Both the position numbers and the translations under genes were made by a program. From NCBI GenBank assembly GCA_035551675.1, contig DASZMV010000040.1, positions 62,001-126,000 on the forward strand: a stretch of 64,000 nucleotides of DNA, read 5' to 3'. This document shows positions 33,344 to 43,700 of this stretch, piece by piece (within the stretch, counting starts at the first letter, position 1; each line of letters begins with the position of its first letter). The DNA comes from JAFECT01 sp035551675 (GTDB taxonomy: Bacteria; Pseudomonadota; Alphaproteobacteria; Caulobacterales; Caulobacteraceae). The notes beneath the pieces were generated by a model, which did not search any database, was not told where the DNA came from, and saw nothing but the letters and a program-made list of their open reading frames with translations.

Positions 33344-34588
33344 ATGATCTCACGCAGACAGTCGCTGGGCGCCCTGGCCGCCGCGCCGTTCGGCGCCCTG
33401 GCCTGGCCCGCCGCCGCGCTGCCCGCCGACACGCCGGCCGCGGAGCCGGCCTGGGTCGCACCCTCGCCGCGCGGCAACTTCAAGATCAGCGGGACCTACA
33501 TCAACGCCGCTTACACTCACCCGCTGCCGCTCGACGCCGGCGCGGCCCTGCGTGAGTTCGTCGCCCGCCGGTGCGACCCCGGCCTGCCGCGCAAGCGCGG
33601 CGATGACGCCAAGGCGCTGTTCGCCACGCTGATCAATGCGGCGTCACCCGACGCGATCGCGGGCACGCCGTCCACATCCTACGGCGAGAGCTTCGTCATC
33701 GGCGCGCTGGGTCTGGAGGGCGACCGCTCGGCCGGCATCGTCACCGACATCCTGCACTTCGACGGTTCGCTCTATGCCTATGGCGAGTTAGCCAAGCTGG
33801 GCTCGCCCCTGACCATCCTGCCGATGACGCCGGACGGTCGCATCGACATGAACCGGCTTGCCGACGCCGTGAAGCCGGGAACACGGCTGGTCTCGATCTC
33901 GCTGGTGTCGATGGTCAACGGCTTCGAGCACGACCTGAAGACCGTCTGCGACATCGCGCACAAACAAGGCGCCTACGTCTACGTCGATGCGATTCAGGGC
34001 GCCGGCGCGGTTCCGATCGACGTCCAGGCCAGCGGCGTCGACTTCCTGTCGTGCTCGACCTTCAAGTGGTTGATGGGCGACTTCGGCTGCGGCTTTCTCT
34101 ATGTGCGGCCGGACCTGATCCCCAAACTGAAGCGCACCGAGTTCGGCTATCACCAGCCGAAGGACTTGGCCTATCACGCGTTCCCGGGGGACAAGCCCGG
34201 TCCGGTGCTGTTCGAGGCCGAACCGAACGACACGACCGCCGCGGGACGCTTCGAAGTCGGTTCGACCGGCGAGGGCGCAGAGGCCGCCGCCGCCGTGTCG
34301 CTGAAGAACCTGTTGGCCTGGGGCGTGCCGAACCTGCAGGCGGCGCGCCAACCTTTGATGGACCGCCTCTACGACAAGCTGTCCGCGCACTACCAGCCGA
34401 TGACGCCGAAGGGCTCGCGGTCGTCGATCATCGCCTTTTCGCTGATCGGGGCGCGCGACAAGCTGCGGTCGCGCATCACCGAGGCCAGGATCAACATCCA
34501 GCTGTACCCGAACCGATTCCGCATCTCACCATCGGTCTACAACACGCCCGAAGACATCGACCGCCTGATCGGCGTGCTGACCGCTTGA
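33344..34588 (+). CDS. Exported class V aminotransferase-fold PLP enzyme (isopenicillin-N-epimerase-like)
   Basis: The 414-residue protein starts MISRRQSLGALAAAPFGALA, a twin-arginine-type signal, and continues as a fold type I PLP enzyme with YVDAIQGAGAVPIDV (conserved Asp and Gln) and the PLP lysine Lys241 in CSTFKWLMG. Export by Tat fits an enzyme that needs its cofactor loaded in the cytoplasm. Relatives are epimerases, cysteine desulfurases or lyases; a periplasmic amino-acid or peptide-epimerase role is possible but inferred. Its stop abuts the stop of the convergent S10 gene with no spacer. Confidence 0.85.
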   Translation: MISRRQSLGALAAAPFGALAWPAAALPADTPAAEPAWVAPSPRGNFKISGTYINAAYTHPLPLDAGAALREFVARRCDPGLPRKRGDDAKALFATLINAASPDAIAGTPSTSYGESFVIGALGLEGDRSAGIVTDILHFDGSLYAYGELAKLGSPLTILPMTPDGRIDMNRLADAVKPGTRLVSISLVSMVNGFEHDLKTVCDIAHKQGAYVYVDAIQGAGAVPIDVQASGVDFLSCSTFKWLMGDFGCGFLYVRPDLIPKLKRTEFGYHQPKDLAYHAFPGDKPGPVLFEAEPNDTTAAGRFEVGSTGEGAEAAAAVSLKNLLAWGVPNLQAARQPLMDRLYDKLSAHYQPMTPKGSRSSIIAFSLIGARDKLRSRITEARINIQLYPNRFRISPSVYNTPEDIDRLIGVLTA

Positions 34589-36100
34589 TTATTTCCCGGC
34601 GAGGAACCGGCGTACGGCGTCGGTGAACACACGCACGTCGCCCTCGTAGGATTCGTGGCCGGCGGCGAATTCCTCGAGATCGATCCGACTTCTCACTCCG
34701 CCGGAATGGTTCACCGCGTAGGCGGAGGCGTAGAGCGGCGTTGTCAGGTCGTAGAATCCGCCCGCGACCAGCAAGCGCAGACGCGCGTCCTTCTCCATCA
34801 CGCGCGTCACCCCTGAAACCGCCGACGGCGGTTCGCGCTCGTGCTTGAACTGGAACAGCAGGTCGAAGTTGAGGCCAATGTAGTTGGCGTCCGTCGCCAG
34901 CGGATAGCCCAACTCGTCGCGCAGGTAGGGCAGAATCGCGTGCGGTCTTTGCGCGTCGTCCGGCTGGGCGTAGCGGCCCCGCGGCGGGCCCATCACCACA
35001 TCCATGCCGGGATCGTTGTAGGCCACGACACGGCGGCCGTAGTAGGCCAGGTCGCCGGTCTTGCGGGCGTCGAGCTGGCCGGTGCGCAGGCCGCGATCCG
35101 TCAGCAGGTTCAGCATGAAGTCCTCGCGACTCAGCCGCAGGTTTTTCTGCAAGATGAGGTCCACCGGGAGACCCAGCCGTTTCGCCATTTCATCGGCCAC
35201 GGCGGCGCGCTCCTGGGGCGGCAGAGACGAGCCTGCGATCAGCGCGGGCGCGTAACGCGTACGTGCGAACGCGATGTTGTCGTCGAACACCTGTTGCGGC
35301 GTGCGGCCATCGGCGGGCGCGCGGCCGTGATAGGCGGCGGTTGCGGCGAAGGAGGGGAACATGGTCACCGCGCCAAGATCCTCGCCGAGCCCGCCCTCCA
35401 CGCAGGACAACAGGACAACGCCGTTCAAATGCAGATCTTCGAACGCAGCCAGCTCCGCCGCGCGGGTGGTGCCGTAGCTTTCACCCCACACGTATCGCGG
35501 CGATGCTTCGCGATGGCTTTCCGCAAGCCAGGCCTTGATGAAGGCTCTCACCGACTCGGCGTCGGAGCCCGAAGACCAGAACTCGTGCACGTTGTGCCCG
35601 GGCAAGGCCCGCGAGAGACCTGTCCCTACCGGATCGATGAACACGAGATCGGCGACGTCGAGCAAGCTGTCCGGGTTGTCCTCCATCTTCGGCGACACGC
35701 CTTCGCCGAACATGCGCGGCCCGATGCCGCGAAACTGCATCCAGGAAGACGCGCCGGGGCCGCCGTTAAACAGGAAGATGATTGGCCGATGCGCCGGATC
35801 GGCGACGCCTTCGCGCACATAGGCTGCGTTGACCATGACCCCTGCGGGCGGTCCACCGGCCACGGCGGGAACGTAGGCCTCGGCCATCGTCGCGGTATAG
35901 GCGACATCCGTCCCGCCGATGCGCACGCGGTGATGGGTGACGGCGTGGATCGGCGCGACATCGGGGCCGTGCACAGCGAGATCACCGCCCTGCACCGGCG
36001 CGCCCGGCGGTGGAAGGAAGGACGGCGCCTGCGCGCCGGCGGAGACAGCCAGCGCGAACGACGCGGCGAGAATGACGGTCAGAGACTTCCAGGGCGACAT
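34589..36100 (-). CDS. Exported S10 serine carboxypeptidase (copy 3)
   Basis: The 503-residue protein has a signal peptide (residues 1-24), FNGGPGASSW near 111-120, DPVGTGLSRA near 156-165, GESYG with Ser208, Asp in GGFYDLTTP and His in FAAGHESY. It groups with copy 2 by YDLTTP and the lack of the C-terminal Cys pair. It is the last gene of a likely operon with the S41 and copy-4 S10 genes upstream, 19 bases after the S41 stop. Confidence 0.92.
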   Translation of the reverse strand: MSPWKSLTVILAASFALAVSAGAQAPSFLPPPGAPVQGGDLAVHGPDVAPIHAVTHHRVRIGGTDVAYTATMAEAYVPAVAGGPPAGVMVNAAYVREGVADPAHRPIIFLFNGGPGASSWMQFRGIGPRMFGEGVSPKMEDNPDSLLDVADLVFIDPVGTGLSRALPGHNVHEFWSSGSDAESVRAFIKAWLAESHREASPRYVWGESYGTTRAAELAAFEDLHLNGVVLLSCVEGGLGEDLGAVTMFPSFAATAAYHGRAPADGRTPQQVFDDNIAFARTRYAPALIAGSSLPPQERAAVADEMAKRLGLPVDLILQKNLRLSREDFMLNLLTDRGLRTGQLDARKTGDLAYYGRRVVAYNDPGMDVVMGPPRGRYAQPDDAQRPHAILPYLRDELGYPLATDANYIGLNFDLLFQFKHEREPPSAVSGVTRVMEKDARLRLLVAGGFYDLTTPLYASAYAVNHSGGVRSRIDLEEFAAGHESYEGDVRVFTDAVRRFLAGK

Positions 36101-36119
36101 TTGAATACCTCTCGCGCCG

Positions 36120-37538
36120 TCAACGGACGGAAATCTGTTCCACCCACCGCTTCAGCGCCGCGGTGTCGGCCATGTCGCTGTCGTAGCGGATCGAGGGGCG
36201 GCGTGGGACGTCTTCGCCACGCTCGCGGCCGTCACGGACCATGGTCGGCGAACTGATGCTGCCGGCGCCGCTGGGAAGCGCGAAGGGCATGGGACTGCCG
36301 GAGCGGCGGTCGACAAAGGTGTCGGTTCCGATCTGCACCGTACCGGGAATACGCAACAGCTCGTCGACGAAGGCGATGCAGGCGCTCGCGCAACCGGTAT
36401 CGGTCAGGACGTAGACCTTGGCGTGAACCAGGTTGGCGGGCGCGGGACCGCCGGAGGGCCTGGGCGTGCGCTGGAGCTGATACACCTTCACGCCCGCGGC
36501 TGTGGTGATCACCTTCACGCCCTTGGCGTAGGTGGCTTCCAGTTCAGTGTCGTGGGGCGTGCCGAGCGGGTCGGCCTTGTGGTCGTCGCCGTAGGACGGA
36601 TCGTGGGTGAACACCGGAACGATCTCGGTGCGCGCCTGGGCGTAGTGGGCGGCGTACTCGGGTCCGTAGAGGCCGCGCAGCACCGCGATGAACCAGTCGT
36701 AAGGGCCCCCGCCGTTGCCGCGCACGTCGAACACGACGACTCGCTTGTCGCGCAGCGTCGGCATGACGGCGATCACGCGGTGATACGCCGCCGCCGCATC
36801 CTGATCCGGCGCAAAGACGCCGAGGCGAACCCAGGCGCCGCCGGTCCCGAAGTCCGAAATACTGACCTTGTGATCGCGCAGGGAGGCATAAGGCGCCTCA
36901 ATGACCGCGAGACGGTCAGCCGCGACCGGGCTCCAGACCAGTTCCACGTCCTTGCCGCCGATGCTGCAGCTCTTGGGCCGGTGACGCAGCGGCGACTGGG
37001 CGTCGAGGAACAGCAGACGCGCCATCGAGTCCTCGGTCGACTCCAGGTTCGGGATGAAGCCCTCGATGGGGGCGGTCTGTTCGATCGCGTCCTCGATGGG
37101 AACGCCGTCGCATGCGGTGACCTCGGCGCCAACCGAAACCGCGGGCGTTTCACTGTCGACCACGACATAGCGGCCGCCGCGATGGCGCACGAGGAAGCGC
37201 GGCCAGTCGTAGGAGGACGGTTGGAATTTGAAACTTACGCGCAGGTGCGGATCTTCAAACCGTCCGGCGAAGCGGCGCATCACGGCCTGGTAACCGGCGG
37301 CGTTGACGACCTTGTCCTCGTCTGCCCTCGCCTCGCCTACGGCCTTGTCCATCAGCGCGCGCCAGTCGTTCCCGCCGGGATAGACCGCGTAGATGTATTC
37401 CTTGTCGAGCGTCGCCTGGGCGTAGGTCAGGTCCTGCTCGACCATGGCGCGCCAAGGATTAGCCGCGGGCGCGGGGTGGGCGCAGGCCGGTGCGGCCACA
37501 GCGGCGCAGAGCAAGGCGGCGGCGAGGGATCTGAGCAT
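36120..37538 (-). CDS. Exported S41-family peptidase
   Basis: The 472-residue protein has a signal peptide (residues 1-20), a central FDVRGNGGG (270-277) and a nucleophile segment VLTDTGCASACIAF with Ser385, matching S41/C-terminal processing peptidase relatives. A PDZ domain is not evident. A GGAGG ribosome site precedes the ATG at 37538, which overlaps the upstream S10 stop by one base (TGATG). It likely degrades peptides in the periplasm with the two S10 enzymes of the operon. Confidence 0.85.
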   Translation of the reverse strand: MLRSLAAALLCAAVAAPACAHPAPAANPWRAMVEQDLTYAQATLDKEYIYAVYPGGNDWRALMDKAVGEARADEDKVVNAAGYQAVMRRFAGRFEDPHLRVSFKFQPSSYDWPRFLVRHRGGRYVVVDSETPAVSVGAEVTACDGVPIEDAIEQTAPIEGFIPNLESTEDSMARLLFLDAQSPLRHRPKSCSIGGKDVELVWSPVAADRLAVIEAPYASLRDHKVSISDFGTGGAWVRLGVFAPDQDAAAAYHRVIAVMPTLRDKRVVVFDVRGNGGGPYDWFIAVLRGLYGPEYAAHYAQARTEIVPVFTHDPSYGDDHKADPLGTPHDTELEATYAKGVKVITTAAGVKVYQLQRTPRPSGGPAPANLVHAKVYVLTDTGCASACIAFVDELLRIPGTVQIGTDTFVDRRSGSPMPFALPSGAGSISSPTMVRDGRERGEDVPRRPSIRYDSDMADTAALKRWVEQISVR

Positions 37539-38992
37539 CAACGTCCTCCGATCATTGCCTTGATGTCGTCGCTGAGCCGGATGCGCGTGGGTTCGTCGCG
37601 GTACATCATGTGGCCGCCGGTGTAGCAGCGAAAGGTGATCGCCTTGGCGAGGTTGGACGGCAGGCGCTTGCCGGTCTCGGCGTTGGCGGCGCAGCTGTTC
37701 AAAGAATCGTAGAGCCCCGCCGCCACCAGGACCCGCGTGCCCGGATCGAGCGCAATCTCTTCCGCGGTCGAGGGCAAAGGCGCGCCTAGCACGGGCGGAC
37801 CGCCGCCCCGCTTCATCGCTTCGGCGAGGGCGGCCTGATAGGCTTCCGGCGTGACCTTTTCGGTGGCGTAGTTCCACCGCTCGCCGACAGACGCGCCATA
37901 ACCGCCTTCGGCCGGCTCCAGTCCCACATACGGAAGGTCGGTGTGGTAGCCGAGATCATGCCTCAGGTAGCGCAGGATGGCGGCGACGTCCGCGCCCTCC
38001 TTCGGCTCGGCGGTGATGCGCATGTCGAAGGTGTTCAGGGTCTTGCCCTCGCTCTTCAACAGACCAGAACGGTATTGGCGTGGGGTGATCAGAAGCGTTT
38101 TCGGATCGATCTGGTCTGCAGAAAGGCCGGTGAAGGCGCTGAGCTCGGTGACGATCTTCGCGCGATCGGCGTCGGACAGCTGGTCGCGATGGGCGAGCGC
38201 AGGCGCGTAGACTACGCGCGCCCACCTTTCGGCGGCCTGCGGATCGGCCTTCGCCCTATGCCAATAGGCCGCCGTCGCATTGAGGTCGGCGACGTGCAGC
38301 GCCTCGCTGAGTTCGCGCGGTATGAAGTCCTTATGCAAGCCGGAGCCGCCGGAGAGGAGCACCATGCCGCTGACCTTTACCCCGCGTTTTTCGAGCGCCG
38401 CGCCGACGCTGCCTGCGCGCCCGGCGCCCCAGCTTTCCCCGACCAGCCAGACCGGCGCGCCGTCGGCGTGGTGCTGCAGCAGCCAGTTGCGGACAAATTC
38501 GGCGACCGAGGCCACGTCGCCGACCGTGCCGTAGAACTCGTCGGCATATTCGGCCTTGGCCGGGCGGCTGAAGCCGGTTCCGACCGGATCGACAAAGACG
38601 AGGTCGCTGGCGGCGAGCCAGGTGTCGGGATTTTCGACGAGCTGCCCGTCGACCACGCGGACGGGACCGGCGACATGGAAATGCAAGGTCGAGGAATCCG
38701 CGCCGGGACCGCCGTTCCAGATGAAGGTCACCGGCCGCGGCTTGTCCGAACGAACGCGATAGGCGGTGTAGAACATATAGCCGTGCGGCTCACCGGTCTC
38801 AGCGTCGCGGAGGGTGATGCGCCCGGCCTCGGCGGTGTAGGCCAGCTTGCGGCCACCGGCGAGATCGACCGTGTGTTGCGTTGTGACCGCGCCGGCCTGA
38901 GTCGCGGGATCGGGGGCCGCCGGATTGGGCGCCGCCGCAGCAGTGGTGGCGAATAAGAGCGCCGTGAGTGCGATCGCTGTTCGACCAATCAT
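37538..38992 (-). CDS. Exported S10 serine carboxypeptidase (copy 4, GESWG variant)
   Basis: This 484-residue protein has a signal peptide (residues 1-21), IWNGGPGADS near 91-100, DPVGTGFSRP near 135-144 and the nucleophile motif GESWG with Ser187, where Trp replaces the Tyr of the usual GESYG. Asp lies in AAGLYDSLNSC and His in TGGHMMY, bracketed by a Cys pair. It is translationally coupled to the S41 gene. The Trp next to the nucleophile may change the S1' environment; that is inference. Confidence 0.92.
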   Translation of the reverse strand: MIGRTAIALTALLFATTAAAAPNPAAPDPATQAGAVTTQHTVDLAGGRKLAYTAEAGRITLRDAETGEPHGYMFYTAYRVRSDKPRPVTFIWNGGPGADSSTLHFHVAGPVRVVDGQLVENPDTWLAASDLVFVDPVGTGFSRPAKAEYADEFYGTVGDVASVAEFVRNWLLQHHADGAPVWLVGESWGAGRAGSVGAALEKRGVKVSGMVLLSGGSGLHKDFIPRELSEALHVADLNATAAYWHRAKADPQAAERWARVVYAPALAHRDQLSDADRAKIVTELSAFTGLSADQIDPKTLLITPRQYRSGLLKSEGKTLNTFDMRITAEPKEGADVAAILRYLRHDLGYHTDLPYVGLEPAEGGYGASVGERWNYATEKVTPEAYQAALAEAMKRGGGPPVLGAPLPSTAEEIALDPGTRVLVAAGLYDSLNSCAANAETGKRLPSNLAKAITFRCYTGGHMMYRDEPTRIRLSDDIKAMIGGR

Positions 38993-39015
38993 CGCCCGAT
39001 CTTTCTTAGAGTCGC

Positions 39016-39050
39016 CCGCCGCAGGAACCGGAGAGCGATTCCTGCGGCGG
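39016..39050. terminator. Strong 12-bp stem-loop between S10 genes
   Basis: CCGCCGCAGGAA and TTCCTGCGGCGG pair perfectly around an 11-base loop, between the stop of S10 copy 5 (39104) and the start of S10 copy 4 (38992). A second, smaller stem (CCGCTTC/GAAGCGG, 39056-39083) lies next to it. No T-run follows, so this may be a pause, processing or attenuation structure as well as a terminator. Confidence 0.5.
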
Positions 39051-39103
39051 ACGGGCCGCTTCCGAGAGGAACTTCAGAAGCGGAATTGTAAAACGCGCGG
39101 CGC

Positions 39104-40639
39104 CTAGGGCTTCGCGTGAGCCTGCGACTCCGTCCGCGCGAAGAACGACGCCAAGTCTTCCGAAATCTTCAGGCGCGTGGCTTCATCGTGATACATCATG
39201 TGCCCGCCCTCGTAGCAGTGCGTCTCGAACCTCGCCGCGACCGACGGTTCCGGCTTGCTGGCCATGATCTCGTTGCCCTCGCACATGTTGAGCGAATCGT
39301 AGCGGCCGGCGCCCACGAACACGTGCATGTCAGGTTCGAGCTTCATGGCGTTCTGGATCCACGGCTGCGATAGCGGCGGACCAGCGCCTGCCTTCATCCG
39401 CGCCATCGACTCCGGCGTGATGGTAGTGTGGTCGTAGACGAACTGGTCCCAGGTGGTGCGGCGCTTCTGGCCGACAGCGGTATAGCCTTCCTCGTCCTCG
39501 CCTTCGTAGGTCAGGTCGGTGGCGTAGCCGAGTTCGACGCGAAGATAGTGACTGATCGACGCGCGGGAATTCTGCAGATGCGGGACGGGACCCTTGATCC
39601 GCATGTCGTAGGTGTCGAGCATCAGGGCGCGGTCTGAGCCATAGGCCGCTTTGCGATATTCGAGGTTGGACATCACCAGGGTCTTGCGGTCGATCAACTC
39701 CGGCTTGACCCCGATGTAACGGGCGAGCTGCACGGCGATGGCGTCGCGCTGTGCCGGGCTCAGCGTGTCGAGGTGTTCGAGCGCGGGCAGATAGGTGGAT
39801 TTGATCCAGGCGTTCAGCTCGCGCATCGTCTCATCGCGGTTCTTCATCAGGTCGGGTGCGAGGCGTCCCTGGGCAAAGGCCGCGGCGGTCCGTGCTGGGA
39901 CGTACATAGCGTCCTGGAATTGCGGCGGCATCAGCGAGCCGGGCACGCCGCCCGAGATCAGAATCACGCCGGCGATCGCCTCGCCGCGCTTGGCCATCAT
40001 CTCCGCGACGCCGCTGGCCCGCCAGGTGCCGTAGCTTTCGCCCAGCAGGAACAGCGGCTGTTCCTGCGAGGTGAATTTGGCGCGATAGCCGCGGATGAAT
40101 TCGGTGGTTTCGGCAAAGTCGCCGAGGACTGTCAGGAATTCCTTGGCAAACTCGGGCTTGGCCGGACGGCTGAAGCCGGTCTCGATCGGGTCATAGAAGA
40201 CGAGGTCCGAACTCGACAGCAAGGTCTCGGCGTTGTCGACGAAGCCGTCGTTGGTGATGCGGCGCGGCCCGAGCGCCTGAGATTCCAGCGTCATCGCCGA
40301 CGCGGTCGGTCCGCCGTTCCAGACGAAGGTCAGGGGGCGCTTCTTGCCATCCTTAGTCCTTGCGACATAGGCGACGAAGAAGATGTGCGCCCTCACCTCG
40401 CCGGTCTCGGCGTCGCGAATGGCGAGACGGCCGGCCCGCGCTTCATAGCGCAGCGGACCGTGTACGGTATTGACCACATGTTGGGTGACGACGATCGGCT
40501 CGTCGCCGTCCGCCAGCGGTTGGATAATCCCAGGCGCGTTTTCGGGCGCTGCGGCGAACGTGGGACTGACCAGAACCACGGACGTAAGGGCGCCCCCGAA
40601 AAGCACCGCCTTGAGCACCGTCGAACGCCACATCGCCAT
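39104..40639 (-). CDS. Exported S10-family carboxypeptidase (copy 5, altered oxyanion motif)
   Basis: The 511-residue protein has a signal peptide (to about residue 30), GESYG with Ser202, Asp in GAGRYDSLNMC and His in EGGHMMY with a flanking Cys pair. Two normally conserved motifs are changed: WNGGPGxSS reads VWNGGPTASA (near 106-115), and DPVGTGFSR reads DPIETGFSR (near 150-158). Ser, Asp and His are all kept, so activity or specificity may differ. ATG at 40639 follows GAGGA; a GTG one codon earlier is also possible. It is separated from the receptor gene by an intrinsic terminator. Confidence 0.9.
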   Translation of the reverse strand: MAMWRSTVLKAVLFGGALTSVVLVSPTFAAAPENAPGIIQPLADGDEPIVVTQHVVNTVHGPLRYEARAGRLAIRDAETGEVRAHIFFVAYVARTKDGKKRPLTFVWNGGPTASAMTLESQALGPRRITNDGFVDNAETLLSSSDLVFYDPIETGFSRPAKPEFAKEFLTVLGDFAETTEFIRGYRAKFTSQEQPLFLLGESYGTWRASGVAEMMAKRGEAIAGVILISGGVPGSLMPPQFQDAMYVPARTAAAFAQGRLAPDLMKNRDETMRELNAWIKSTYLPALEHLDTLSPAQRDAIAVQLARYIGVKPELIDRKTLVMSNLEYRKAAYGSDRALMLDTYDMRIKGPVPHLQNSRASISHYLRVELGYATDLTYEGEDEEGYTAVGQKRRTTWDQFVYDHTTITPESMARMKAGAGPPLSQPWIQNAMKLEPDMHVFVGAGRYDSLNMCEGNEIMASKPEPSVAARFETHCYEGGHMMYHDEATRLKISEDLASFFARTESQAHAKP

Positions 40640-40658
40640 CACATCCTCGCCGTCCTGG

Positions 40659-40690
40659 AAAAAAGCGCGCCGCGGAGAACCGCGACGCGC
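40659..40690 (-). terminator. Intrinsic (Rho-independent) terminator of the TonB receptor gene
   Basis: On the minus strand an 11-position stem (GCGCGTCGCGG with CCGCGGCGCGC, one mismatch) closes a 4-base loop TTCT and is followed by six T residues. It lies 31 bases after the receptor stop codon, and the downstream S10 gene must rely mostly on its own promoter or read-through. Confidence 0.85.
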
Positions 40691-40721
40691 CTGAATCTTA
40701 CTCTCGATTACACCGAAGTTC

Positions 40722-43700
40722 TCAGTATTTGGCGGTCAGACCGAGCCAGAAGGTCCGGCCGATGTAATCGCCGTAGGTCAGCGTGCCGACCGACGGCGGT
40801 TCGTTGGTCAGGTTGTTGACGCCGGCGCGCACTCGGAAGTGGCCGAAGTCGTAGCTGGCCGAGATGCTGTGCTCGAGGTTGCTCTTGATCACCGGCAGGG
40901 CGGTGTTCGACGCATTGTCGCCTTCCCCAGCCAGCGAGGACGGCAGGTAGAAGGCTTCGTAGGTGAAGCGGAACGGACCGTAGTTGTAGCGGACGTCGGT
41001 TCGCGCCACCCAGCGTGGCTCGGCAATCGTGCCGGCGACCTGGGTGACCGCACCGTCGACGTTCTGTTTCAGGGTGTCGTTATGGGTCAGTTCGAGCTGG
41101 AGCTCGAGGTTGCCCGAGTCCGGACGACGCACCAGCCACTCGACCGGGAAGCGGTAGTCGATGTTGGCGGTCTCGCCTTTGTACTTCAGCGAGGCGGCGT
41201 TGTAGGTCGTCTGGGTCGCGGTCGCGATATTACCGAACGCGTCGCGAGTGAAGAAGCCGCATGTCGGCGATGTGCCGCCCGCATTGTCGAAGCATGATTG
41301 GGCGAAATTGGTCGGGGTAAACGCGGTCAGGCCATTCAGGATGTTCACCGAGATATAGTCGGCGGTGATCGTCAGGTTGCCCGGCACGTAGGTCGGTTGC
41401 CACACGAAGCCGTAGGTGAAGGTCTCGGACACCTCGTTCTTCAGACTGGTGTTGCCGCTGGAAGTGATCTCCGCGGTCGAGAAGTTGACCGCCGTATCCG
41501 TAAAGGCCGCGAGGCGTTGCGCCACCGATGAACCCGGCGCCGCTTCACCCGGTCCCGTGCCGTAGGTTGGATTTGCCGCGAACAGGGCGGCGCAGTTGGC
41601 GGCCCGCGTCGAAGGACTGGGACCGGTATTGATGTAACGCGGATCGCAGGGATCCTGGACACCGCCCGCGAGTGTCGTCGAGGTCGGCGCGAACAGTTGA
41701 TAAAGCGTCGGCGCGCGGAAGTTCTGGCTGCGCGACGCGCGGAGCGTCAGGCCGCCTTCGAGGCGCAGGTTCAGACCCAGGCCCCAGACTGTGTTCCGTC
41801 CGGCGATCGAATTGTCGACGGTGCGGCCCTGGGCGGTAAAGTCGAGGCCCTTGATCGGCGCCATGGTGAAGTTGTCGCCAAGGATCGGCGCCAGCAGTTC
41901 GCCGGAGAATTCGTTGGTTTCGTACGACCCGCCGCTGACCGGCGAGAGTGTGCCGCCGCTGCCGTCGTTCAGTCCCGCGCGCTGCGCGTCCGAGGGGGTG
42001 AAGCTGTCGTATTCATTGCGGAACTCATAGCCGACGCTGAACTTGGCTTCGCCGCCGGGCAGGTGAACGAGGTCGCCGCCGAACAGGGCCAGGAAATCAT
42101 CCTCGCGGTTCGAATAGTGGTAGCCGATGGGCGCATCCACGTATTTCGCCGCCGCGGCGCTGATCGGGCCGTTGCCGAAGGGGTTGATCGGGGCGCAGTT
42201 CGGGTCGGTGACCGTGACCGCGTTGATGGAGCAGACGATCTGGCCCGCGCCATTCTTCGCTGCGCTCAAGGCGTTGGCGAACTGGGTGGTATAGACGTCC
42301 CAGCCGTTCTGATAGCTCTCGACCTCGCCATGGCTGTAACCGACGCTCCAGGTGAAGTCGCGGTTCCACTGGTTGAAATCGCCGTCGAGTCCGATGTGGC
42401 CTTCGTAGGTGTTGGTCGGATAGGTGAATTCCTGCGTCGGCAGGACGTTGATGAAAGCCTTCGACAGCCACACCGGGCCGCCGTGGGCGAATGTCGGATC
42501 CGCAGCGCTGATCTCGGCGATCTCGCTCGAGGTCAGGTAGGGGTTCGACTTGAAGATCAGCAGCGCGCTGTCCGGCGCCGGCGACAGGACGGTTCGGAAT
42601 ACGCCCTGGCTGCCGATCGGGTCGTAGCCGACCTCGTGATCGTAGACCACCGACGCCGACAGCTTGATGTGATCGGTGATGTCGTAGTGGCCGAGCACGT
42701 TCAGGGTGCGGCGGTGGATCCCCGTAGCAAGCGCCGTCAGGTCTCTGAGCGCATAGCCGTCCCCGCCGTTGGCGAAGGGCGGAGACAACGCCTGGCCGCC
42801 CGATGCGTTCAAGCCTGGGTTGTAGGCCACCAGCGAGGAACCGTCCGCCGAGAAGGCGATGGGGCCGCCGCCGGAGTTGACGAAGCAATTGCCGCCCACG
42901 CCGCTGCAGATCGGCACCGGCGCCGGGATGGAGAACAACACGCCGGTCTTGTTGAACGCGTAGAAGTGCGCGTCGGGCATGACTTGGAGACCGGCGGCGA
43001 AGCGACCGATCTCCGGGTAGTTGCGCTGGCTCTGCAGCAGCGGATCGCTCTTCGACCATTCGAAATCGGCGGCGATGTTGCCGCGTCCATCGGCGAAGTC
43101 GGTGCCCGCGGTGATGCGCGCGGAATAGGCGTCGTGGTCGCCTTTCCACGACGTGCCCGCCTGGCCGTCGACCTCGAGGCCGGTGAAGTGTTGCTTCATC
43201 ACATAGTTGACCACGCCCGCGATGGCGTCGGACCCGTAGACTGCGGCGCCGCCCGCTTCGACGACTTCAATGTGATCGAGCAGGCCGATCGGAATGATGC
43301 CGGTGTCGACGCCGTTGCCCGCGCCGCCCTGGCCAGAGCCGAAGCCCGCCGCGCTCGACGGCGTGATCGGGGTCGAGGTGCTGACGACGCGCTGACCGTT
43401 CACCAGGGTGAGCGTGCGCCCGGCGCCCAGATTGAACAGGTTCGGGTAGGTCTGACCGCCGCCGGCGGGACCCGACGACGTCGGCGTCACCGCGAAGGAC
43501 GGCGTGTTGGTGGTGACCAGGTTCACCAGGTCGCCGGCGTTGGTAAAGCCGCGATCGACCAGATCCTGTTTGCTCAAGAGATCGATGGGCGCGGGAGAGT
43601 CGGTGGCGGAGCGCTTGATGCGCGAGCCCGTAACCACGATTTCCGACACAGTCGACGTTTTCGATGTGTCGGTGGCGTTCGCCTGATCGGACTGACCGTC

